From Rariglobus sp967755175 (GTDB taxonomy: Bacteria > Verrucomicrobiota > Verrucomicrobiia > Opitutales > Opitutaceae), in contig CBRAFO010000008.1 of the NCBI GenBank assembly GCA_967755175.1, positions 1-64,000 on the forward strand: a stretch of 64,000 bases of DNA, written 5' to 3'. The translations under genes and the position numbers were made by a program. The notes below the pieces were generated by a model that was given only the letters and a program-made list of their open reading frames with translations, was not told the DNA's origin and did not search any database. Position 1 is the first letter of the stretch, and each line of letters starts with the position of its first letter. This document shows, piece by piece, positions 53,262 through 64,000 of this stretch.

Positions 53262-54553
53262 ATGGCTCCACCCTCAGTGAACGCTTTTCCCATTTCGACT
53301 AGGATTCGCCTTGGCGCCGTTTTGTTGGCCGCCTTGGTCGCTGGTGTCGTCGTGTGGGCGACGTGGGCTCCGAAACCCCAGCCGGTTAAGGTAGGTATCC
53401 TTCATTCGTTGACCGGCACGATGGCGATCAGTGAAGCCTCGGTTCGAGATGCGACTCTGCTGGCCATCGAAGAACTCAATGCGACGGGCGGGGTGTTGGG
53501 CAGGCGGATCGAGCCGGTGGTGGCCGATGGTCGTTCGAACTGGCGAGTATTTGCTAGTGAGGCGGAGCGGCTGATTGTCGGGGAACGGGTCGCGGTCGTG
53601 TTTGGCTGTTGGACTTCGGCCAGTCGCAAAAGCGTCAAACCCGTGTTCGAGCGGCACAACAGTTTGCTGTTTTACCCGGTTCAATATGAAGGCTTGGAGC
53701 AGTCGCCCAACATCGTTTACACGGGGGCCTCACCCAACCAGCAGATCATCCCGGCGGTGAAGTGGAGTTTCGACCATCTCGGAAAGCGGTTTTTCTTGGT
53801 CGGTTCGGACTACGTGTTCCCTCGCACGGCCAACGCCATCATCAAAGCACAGGTGACCGCACTGGGTGGGACGCTGGTGGGGGAGGAGTATCTCGGACTG
53901 GGAAGCGTGGACGTCGAAAAAATCGTTCGGCAAATCGTGCAGTCGCAGCCCGCGGTGATCCTCAACACGCTTAATGGTGAGAGTAACGTGGCGTTCTTCG
54001 CGGCCTTGCACCAAGCCGGAGTATCCACGGAGCGAATGCCCACGGTCTCGTTCAGCATCGCCGAGACCGAGCTCAAACGCATGGATGCTGGGGCGATGGC
54101 AGGAAATTATGCCGCTTGGAACTATTTCCAGAGCGTGGACAGCCCGGGAAATCGGCGCTTCGTGAAAGCCTTTCGAGCGCGGTTTGGTGCGGATCGAGTC
54201 ACCGATGATGCCATGGAGGCTGCGTATTTTGGGGTTTACTTGTGGGCCCATGCGGTTGATTCGGCAGGCACGACTGAGGTGTCCGCCGTGCGCAGAGCAT
54301 TGCAGAGTCAGAGCCTCTCCGCTCCTGAGGGCGTGGTCTCGATTGACTCGGAGAACATGCACACATGGAAGACGGTGCGCGTGGGAAAGATCCGGTCCGA
54401 CGGTCAGTTTGAAATCGTTTGGAGTTCCGGGTATCCGATTCAGCCACAGCCTTACCCCGGGTTTCACACCCGAGCTGAATGGGCGGCATTCCTTCAACAC
54501 CTTCAGGACGGCTGGGGCGGCGCATGGGCGCGGCCTGATACCGTAATCACTCC

Positions 54554-54557
<4 letters not shown>
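53262..54557 (+). CDS. Urea/short-chain-amide-type periplasmic binding protein, partner of hybrid kinase
   Basis: 431 residues. N-terminal membrane segment or uncleaved signal at about residues 15-37 (IRLGAVLLAALVAGVVVWAT). The rest is a type-1 periplasmic binding fold of the UrtA/FmdD/AmiC group: KVGILHSLTGTMAISEASVR, EELNATGGVLGRRIEPVVAD, VVFGCWTSASRKSVKPVFER, YTGASPNQQIIPAVKW, and VNTLNGESNVAFFAALHQAG-like text. The ASPNQQIIPAV motif is specific to urea and short-chain amide binders. No permease or ATPase genes are nearby; instead its stop overlaps the start of a hybrid histidine kinase (ATGA). It therefore more likely feeds a sensor than a transporter. Confidence 0.85.
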
Positions 54558-58540
<3,983 letters not shown>

Positions 58541-58564
<24 letters not shown>

Positions 58565-59425
58565 TACGGGCTCGGCCTCGGGTCGAACGGTGACCGCGAT
58601 GGACATTTCTTTAAACGCGCCCGCCTTTCCGTAAAAGCTCCCCGACACCGGCATCACGCCACGCGGATGGTTGCTCACCCCGGTGACCACGTGTCGCGAG
58701 GTCGTTTCCTCGCCGATTGATGGATCGTAGCCCTCCCATCCGCGTCCTGGGTGATAAATCTCGGTCCAGGCATGGGTGGATGCTTCGCCCAACTCCGCCG
58801 CCTGGCACTCCAGATAACCACTCGCGAAGCGCGACGCGATGCCGAGCACGCGGGCGGCTTCGAGTAAAAGCGTCGCCAGGTCGCGGCACGAACCGCCGCC
58901 ACGCTCCAACGTCTGCGCCGGGGTGAGCACGCCTTTCTCCTCGCGGCGGATGTAGCGTAGCTCGTCGTGGATGTATTCGTTGAGGTTGCGCGCCACGTCC
59001 TCGGCGTAATCGGGCTTTTTGATGCGGAAATTTTCCAGCCATGCTTTCACGGCTGCGGCGTCTTTCGGGTAGGAAAGTTTTTGGTAGGCTTTGACGGCTA
59101 CGCGCTCGAGCGGATCGTAAACCGGGGGCCAAGGAGTGATTCCGGCCAGCGGGAGGTTGCGCCGCGGCACCGGCGACAGGCGTGCGATCACGACGTTGCT
59201 TTCAATGAGCAGCTCGGTCGCCGGCTCCTCGAATTCCACGGTGGCAATGGAGTTTCCAAACACATCGCGACTCCAGGTGAGTTGCGCCGGCGGTTCTGTT
59301 TTCACGTCCATCGCTTCGACCCGCAGATCGTGGCCTTCGCGTGGCCGCAGCACCAGCCGGTGAGGACCGAACTGCACCGGCTTATGGTAAAAATAATGGG
59401 TCTGATGGACGATGCGAAGTCTCAT
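58541..59425 (-). CDS. Transglutaminase-like cysteine protease-fold protein (A)
   Basis: 294 residues from ATG 59425; upstream frame is not conserved. Beta-rich N-terminal domain (RLRIVHQTHYFYHKPVQFGP then HRLVLRPREGHDLRV) of the bacterial transglutaminase-like type, followed by the papain-like core with the full triad: C180 in RGGGSCRDLATLLLEAARVL, H218 in ASTHAWTEIYHPGRGW and D234 in EGYDPSIG. Such proteins are predicted peptidases or amide-bond enzymes of unknown substrate, often found in pairs. The gene is divergent from a second member 238 bp away. Confidence 0.9.
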
Positions 59426-59455
59426 GGTCTGCCTTCTCCAGCCTAGCGCTATGGA

Positions 59456-59477
59456 GACCCGACGACCCCGTCGGGTC
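59456..59477. repeat. GC-rich hairpin between the two transglutaminase-like genes
   Basis: GACCCGACG (59456-59464), loop ACCC, CGTCGGGTC (59469-59477): a perfect 9-bp stem just upstream of gene A. No T tract follows on either strand; it could be another small REP-like unit or a regulatory hairpin. Confidence 0.5.
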
Positions 59478-59663
59478 CTCTGGGGCCAACGCAATCAGAC
59501 TCTCGGGATGAGTGGGGGCGATTGATGAAATCAGGATAGTGGCTTTTTTGTCGGGCGGGTTCCATGGTCTGAACGCATCTGACGGAACTATTTCCTGCGC
59601 GTGCCGCTCCATGGCGCCACTGCGGCTCCACCCACCTTCGGATCAACTTCGATTTTCTGCCAA

Positions 59664-60593
59664 ATGACTCCTCAAACGCTCGTTCCGCACGACCTTACTG
59701 TCCGGGTTGGTTGTAATCTGATCTACGAGACCGCCAGTCCGGTTACTTTGCTGCTCAACTTAAAACCCCGGCGTGATCCGCGCCAATCGCTGCAGGAGGA
59801 GAAACTCACGCTTGGAAACAACTTACCCTCGGAGGAGTTCGAGGATTCGCACGGCAACATCGTCTATCGCTTTCTTCTCCAGCCCGGCATCAACGAGATT
59901 CGCCATGATGCGCTCGTATCCGTGCCCTCGGTGCCGGACAACCAAGAGTTCATCGGCTTGGCTCCCCACCAGCCGGTGCCGTTGGTCGAGCTGCCGCCTG
60001 CGTTGCTGCGTTACACGTTGCCGAGCCGGTATTGCGATTCGGACAAATTGATTCAGTTCGCTTGGGAAAAGTTTGGTGCGCTCGAGGCCGGGATTCCCCA
60101 GGTCGAGGCGATCAGCAATTGGCTCCATGCAAACATCGAATACCGCTTCGGCTCCGGCCGGGCGGATATCTCCGCCTTCGAGGTGATTCAGCGCGGCTAC
60201 GGGGTCTGTAGGGATTTCGCCCATACCGCCATCGCGCTGAGTCGCGCGCTCAACCTGCCGGCGCGTTATGTTACCGGACACCTGCCCGACATCGGCTACC
60301 TCGATCCCGGCTCGCCGATGGATTTCCACGCGTATTGTGAAGTGTATATCGGCGGGCGCTGGTTTACCTATGATGCGCGTTACAACGTGCCGCGCATCGG
60401 ACGAGTGAAGGTGTCATGCGGACTCGACGCGGTGGACGGTGCGTTTTCGACGATCTACGGCCCGGCGAAGCTGACGAACTTTGAGGTCTGGGCTTATCAA
60501 GTCCCGCCTGGCGTGGTGTCCGTGGGCTCGCCGATTGATCTCTCGTTGCGGCTCGATGGCACGATGGAAGTCCAAGGCGCGCAGGTGGCCTGA
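59664..60593 (+). CDS. Transglutaminase-like cysteine protease-fold protein (B)
   Basis: 309 residues from ATG 59664; the open frame from 59601 is less protein-like. N-terminal beta domain (VRVGCNLIYETASPVTLLLN), then the core with C182 in QRGYGVCRDFAHTAIALSRA, H222 in MDFHAYCEVYIGGRW and D237 in FTYDARYNVPRIGR. The family is the same as gene A but of the second subtype (longer N-domain with two-residue spacing typical of DUF-like Transglut_core members). Divergent placement suggests shared control and related, perhaps peptide-directed, substrates. Confidence 0.9.
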   Translation: MTPQTLVPHDLTVRVGCNLIYETASPVTLLLNLKPRRDPRQSLQEEKLTLGNNLPSEEFEDSHGNIVYRFLLQPGINEIRHDALVSVPSVPDNQEFIGLAPHQPVPLVELPPALLRYTLPSRYCDSDKLIQFAWEKFGALEAGIPQVEAISNWLHANIEYRFGSGRADISAFEVIQRGYGVCRDFAHTAIALSRALNLPARYVTGHLPDIGYLDPGSPMDFHAYCEVYIGGRWFTYDARYNVPRIGRVKVSCGLDAVDGAFSTIYGPAKLTNFEVWAYQVPPGVVSVGSPIDLSLRLDGTMEVQGAQVA

Positions 60594-60622
60594 GGTGCCG
60601 CGCGTGGATGCGGCCACCGGTT

Positions 60623-62407
60623 CTAAAACGCGAACGGAGGATTGGTTAGCGCGTCGGGTGGGATGGGCACTCGGATAATAAAAACGGTTCCTTGTCCGGG
60701 AACGGTTTCGAATGCGAGTGTGCCGCGGTGCTGATCGACGATAACGGAGCGCGCGATCGGCAGTCCTTGGCCCGTGCCTTTGCCGATCGGTTTGGTGGTG
60801 AAAAACGGATCGAAGATACGCCCCTGCACTTTTTCGGGAATGCCGGTGCCGGTGTCGCGCACGCGCACTTCCGCCCAGTCTTTATCGCGGCGGGTGGTGA
60901 CAGTGATGACCCCGAGTTTACCGTCAGCGGGGTTAACCACATCGGCAATCGCGTGCGCGGCATTGATGATGAGGTTAAGCAGGACCTGATTGAACTCGCC
61001 GGCGAGCAGCGGAATGGCCGGCATGGTCGGGTCGAATCCGGTGACAACCTCGGCGACGTGGCGCCATTCGCCATGGCTGATGGTGAGCGTGCTTTCGATG
61101 GCATCCCGCAGATTTACCGGCGTTTTTTCCGAGCTGCCCGGGTGCGAGAACGTCTTCATCGCCTGGACGATTTTGGTGGTGCGTTTTACCCCGTCGAGAG
61201 TGTCGCGGATGGCCTTGGGGATGTCGTCGCGCAAGTAGTCTGGCGACACTGTGGTGTGGGCGGCACGGGCGGCGGCGAGCAGGGCAGGGGGCACGGGGCC
61301 GGCTTCCGCGGCGGCGAGGAGTTCACCGTAAATTTTGAGGAGCGGATCGAGATCGGCGAACGACTCGTTGAGGAACCGCATGTTGTCCCCAATGAACTGC
61401 ATGGGGGTGTTAATCTCGTGGGCGATGCCCGCCGCGAGTTGGCCAATGGATTCGAGCTTTTGGCTCTGACGCAGCTGTATCTCCAGTTTCCGTCGCTCCG
61501 TGATGTCGCGGGTGACAAAAAGCGTGCCTTCGACGATGCCGGTGTCGTTGCGAAACGGACTGGTATGCGCCTCCATGGTCAGCCAACCGCCGTCTTGGTG
61601 CCGGATGCGAAACTCGCAGGTGAGAGTGGTGCCGCGCTGCTGGCAATCGCGCAGGGCCGCGGTCGCCGTGATTTGGTCGTCGAGATGGATGAGGTCGACG
61701 AGGCCGAGGGCATCCAATGCGTCGGGGGAATGTCCGAGCAGGCGATGGAACGAGGGGCTTCGATAAAGCCAGCGGCCAGCGGCATCGACCAAGCCGATGA
61801 GGTCGCCGGCGTTTTCGGCGATGAGACGGTATCGATCCTCGTTTTTGCGGAGCTGTTCCGTGCGGTAGCCGACCGTTTCTTCGAGCTCATTCAGATGACG
61901 GCGAGCTTGCCGGGTGAGGTTCCATTTTTCGGTAAGTGCCGTGACGAGTTGAATGGCCTCGATGCTGTCGAAGGGCTTTTTGAGGATCAGGAGTCTATCG
62001 GAGCGCCCGAGCTTTCGGATCATGTCGTCGAGGGAATAATCCGTGTAGGCGGTGCAAATGACGATCTGTATGCTGGGATCTACGGACCAGATTTGCGCGA
62101 TGGTCTCGATTCCGTCCCAACCGGGTGGCATGCGGACATCCATGAATGCCATCGCGTAGGGGAGGTTTTTTCCGATCGCACGCCGAACCATCTCCAAGGC
62201 TTCTTCGCCCTGATAAGCGGAGTCGAGTTGGATGCCCGGACCCGTGGGAACCGTCGGTTCCTCGATGACCGTGCCGAACAGCGCGGCTTCGGCCGCAATC
62301 AATTGCGCGGAGGTCTCCCGGGGCAGGAGGATCTTACGGAAATCATCATGAATCGCGCGGTTATCGTCGACGACGAGGACGCGATAGGAGGAGGCGGGCG
62401 TTTGCAT
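60623..62407 (-). CDS. REC-PAS-histidine kinase (receiver at N-terminus)
   Basis: 594 residues, no membrane segment. Receiver 8-165: VVDDNRAIHDDF acidic residues, D90 in YAMAFMDVRMPPGWDG, Thr/Lys motifs ICTAYTD and ILKKPFDS. A 25-residue insert between beta-2 and the phospho-acceptor helix is unusual. PAS at about 190-305 (RYRLIAENAGDLIGLVDAAG). HisKA with H330 in LAAGIAHEINTPMQFIGDNM, and HATPase_c with LLNLIINAAHAIADV and DTGTGIPEKVQGRIFDPFFT. Kinases of this AHEINTP group often control chemosensory or surface behaviours; here the receiver suggests it sits in the middle of a phosphorelay, possibly downstream of the hybrid kinase. No output domain. Confidence 0.9.
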   Translation of the reverse strand: MQTPASSYRVLVVDDNRAIHDDFRKILLPRETSAQLIAAEAALFGTVIEEPTVPTGPGIQLDSAYQGEEALEMVRRAIGKNLPYAMAFMDVRMPPGWDGIETIAQIWSVDPSIQIVICTAYTDYSLDDMIRKLGRSDRLLILKKPFDSIEAIQLVTALTEKWNLTRQARRHLNELEETVGYRTEQLRKNEDRYRLIAENAGDLIGLVDAAGRWLYRSPSFHRLLGHSPDALDALGLVDLIHLDDQITATAALRDCQQRGTTLTCEFRIRHQDGGWLTMEAHTSPFRNDTGIVEGTLFVTRDITERRKLEIQLRQSQKLESIGQLAAGIAHEINTPMQFIGDNMRFLNESFADLDPLLKIYGELLAAAEAGPVPPALLAAARAAHTTVSPDYLRDDIPKAIRDTLDGVKRTTKIVQAMKTFSHPGSSEKTPVNLRDAIESTLTISHGEWRHVAEVVTGFDPTMPAIPLLAGEFNQVLLNLIINAAHAIADVVNPADGKLGVITVTTRRDKDWAEVRVRDTGTGIPEKVQGRIFDPFFTTKPIGKGTGQGLPIARSVIVDQHRGTLAFETVPGQGTVFIIRVPIPPDALTNPPFAF

Positions 62408-62562
62408 ACGGCGACGGGATCGGTGTGTGCCGGGGGTTTATCGGCACCGATCAGCTCAATCCCCAGTGCAAAACGGTGCTCCCGGCAAAGACCCCGGCAA
62501 ATTTAGGTGAATCCCCCCCGAGTTGCGCCGGCGAGGGGATTGCCTGCGCCCAACCACCCCGC

Positions 62563-63897
62563 CTATTTGGCGGCGGTGGTCGGGTGGGCGATGAACGGCG
62601 CGAAGGGCGCAATCTGCGAAGGCGGGATGCGCGTGTGGATGCGCACGCCGTCGTCTTCCTGCTCTTCGCTTTGCACATGACCGATGGCGTGCAGACGGGC
62701 GATCAGGTCGTAGCGGCTGTGGGGGATCAGCAGCTCCAGCGAACCGAACGCATCGGCGATTAATTCGAGACACTGGTCGATCAAGCCTTCAACGCCTTGG
62801 CCTGTGCGGGCACTCAGGAAAATTCCGTCGGGGGCGAGCAGGTGGGCGGTGTTGATCTGCGCCTCGGTGGCGGCATCGACTTTGTTGAAGACGGTGAGGA
62901 TGCGTTTGTCGTCGGCGCCGAGTTCCTTGAGCACCTCCATGGTGGTCGCGTGGTGCGCGGCGACATTGGGCGCGGTCACGTCGAGGACGTGGATGAGGAA
63001 ATTGGCCACGAGCGCTTCTTCGAGCGTGGCCTTGAACGCTTCGACGAGGCCGTGCGGCAGACGGCGGATAAAGCCTACTGTGTCCGTTACGAGGAGCTTC
63101 TGGTTGCCGCGCAGCACGAGCTGGCGCGTGGTGGGGTCGAGCGTCGCGAAAAGCTTGTCCTCGGCGAGCACGGTGGCGCCCGTGAGGGTGTTCAGCAGGG
63201 ACGACTTGCCGGCGTTGGTGTAGCCGACGATGGCCGCAGTGGGGACGGGGACTCGCTGACGTTTGTGGCGTTGCACGCTCCGTTGCTTGCGCACGGTTTC
63301 GAGTTCGCGCTTCAGGCGGGTAATGCGGTCGTTAACGAGACGGCGGTCCTGCTCGAGCTGGGTTTCGCCTTCGCCGCCCATGCCGCCTTTGCCGCCTTGA
63401 CGCGAAAGGTGGGTCCAGGCGCGAGTCAGGCGGGGCAACGAATACTCCATGCGCGCCAAGGCGACTTGGATAACGGCTTCGCGGGTCTGGGCGCGGTCGG
63501 CGAAGACGTCCAAGATGACTTCCTGGCGGTCGATCACGGCGATCTCGGCGAGCTTTTCCCAGTTGCGCTGCTGGGCGGGCGACAGGGTTTCGTCGAAGAC
63601 GATCACGTCGCAATTGAGCGCTTTGGCCTCCGCGATGATCTCGTCGGTTTTGCCGCTGCCGATGAGCGTGGCGGGCGTGGGGGCGCGCAGGTTGACGAGG
63701 TTGCGACCGACGACGGTGATATGAAGATTTTCGACCAGCTCTTGGAGCTCATTGAGCAACTCCTCGGCGTCGCCGGACGGCATGTCGTGAGTCTGCACGC
63801 CTACGAGGAAGGCACGCTCAACGCGTTTCGGATCTTTTTTCGGGGTGTTGTCGAGGAAGTCGGCCATCAAATAAGAGGACGAAGGAAGTGTGGACAC
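62563..63897 (-). CDS. hflX: Ribosome-associated GTPase HflX
   Basis: 444 residues from a GTG at 63897; an ATG at 63867 gives MADFLDNTPKKDPKRVERAF and is a good alternative. N-terminal domain (TLIGSGKTDEIIAEAKALNC, IVFDETLSPAQQRNWEKLAE), Gly-rich linker (RQGGKGGMGGEGETQLEQDR), and G domain: G1 IVGYTNAGKSSLLNTLTG, G2 ATLDPTTR, G3 DTVGFI, G4 NKVD, G5 SARTG. HflX rescues or splits stalled 70S ribosomes. Nothing recognisable follows in the remaining 103 bases. Confidence 0.95.
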   Translation of the reverse strand: MSTLPSSSYLMADFLDNTPKKDPKRVERAFLVGVQTHDMPSGDAEELLNELQELVENLHITVVGRNLVNLRAPTPATLIGSGKTDEIIAEAKALNCDVIVFDETLSPAQQRNWEKLAEIAVIDRQEVILDVFADRAQTREAVIQVALARMEYSLPRLTRAWTHLSRQGGKGGMGGEGETQLEQDRRLVNDRITRLKRELETVRKQRSVQRHKRQRVPVPTAAIVGYTNAGKSSLLNTLTGATVLAEDKLFATLDPTTRQLVLRGNQKLLVTDTVGFIRRLPHGLVEAFKATLEEALVANFLIHVLDVTAPNVAAHHATTMEVLKELGADDKRILTVFNKVDAATEAQINTAHLLAPDGIFLSARTGQGVEGLIDQCLELIADAFGSLELLIPHSRYDLIARLHAIGHVQSEEQEDDGVRIHTRIPPSQIAPFAPFIAHPTTAAK

Positions 63898-64000
63898 GCG
63901 AACGAGTCAAACGTGACGCAGACGGGCGGATCTATTCCACGGGGAGAAAGATGAAGATTAAGAGGAAAGAGAAAGAGGGGGCGGGGACTTTGCGGGTCTT

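Noticed and set aside
60692..62506. Plus-strand 604-codon frame opposite the REC-PAS kinase
   Set aside because: The minus strand encodes clear receiver, PAS, HisKA and HATPase domains.

Overview
The window reads as a chromosomal segment of a GC-rich verrucomicrobium, most likely a member of Opitutaceae. The indicators are a Verru_Chthon cassette protein A homologue, an autotransporter-repeat protein with a PEP-CTERM anchor, a Reg_prop (two-component propeller) histidine kinase with a LuxR regulator, a fused MurC-MurB, and glycoside hydrolases typical of polysaccharide-degrading Opitutales. This assignment is inferred from gene content; no rRNA or tRNA gene is visible.

Layout. (1) About 1-5,000, minus strand: part of a polysaccharide-degradation locus, with an alginate-lyase-like protein cut by the window edge, a secreted repeat protein, a GH43 enzyme and a GH95 fucosidase. 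(2) About 5,000-12,300, minus strand: a three-gene operon around a giant prepilin-like Verru_Chthon A protein, then a PEP-CTERM surface protein with a clear terminator, then a decayed ricin-type lectin fragment between REP-like palindromes. (3) 12,394-16,014: Reg_prop histidine kinase plus LuxR response regulator. (4) 16,015-16,923: a long non-coding stretch ending in a four-box MraZ operator. (5) 16,924-36,561: an almost complete division and cell wall (dcw) cluster: mraZ, rsmH, ftsL-like, ftsI, murE, murF, mraY, murD, a LysM lipoprotein, ftsW, murG, murC-murB fusion, ddl, ftsQ, ftsA, ftsZ. (6) 36,817-40,609: obgE, a stand-alone pilus-ATPase N-domain protein, a PilB/GspE ATPase and a TPR lipoprotein. 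(7) 40,660-46,761: a FUSC exporter with a palindromic operator, mnmA, and a GH13 enzyme. (8) 46,937-53,126: gap, pgk, tpiA, pyrH, frr, proB, separated by repeat-derived hairpins. (9) 53,262-63,897: a urea/amide-type binding protein translationally coupled to a hybrid histidine kinase, two divergent transglutaminase-like genes, a REC-PAS-histidine kinase and hflX.

How the parts fit. The dcw block makes UDP-MurNAc-pentapeptide (MurC-MurB, MurD, MurE, Ddl, MurF), turns it into lipid II (MraY, MurG) and supplies the septal machinery (FtsW, FtsI, FtsQ, FtsL-like, FtsA, FtsZ) under an autoregulatory MraZ site. Many genes in it overlap or abut by a few bases, which points to one long transcript.

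The most unusual signals are not classical genes. Two dispersed repeat types occur between housekeeping genes: REP-like inverted pairs whose 5' foot reads GTRG, and hairpins whose arms have a 7-nt period. Other points are an Asp-to-Thr change in the FtsZ T7 loop, the MurC-MurB fusion with Cys at the MurB proton-donor position, and the binding-protein/hybrid-kinase pair without any ABC transporter genes beside it.
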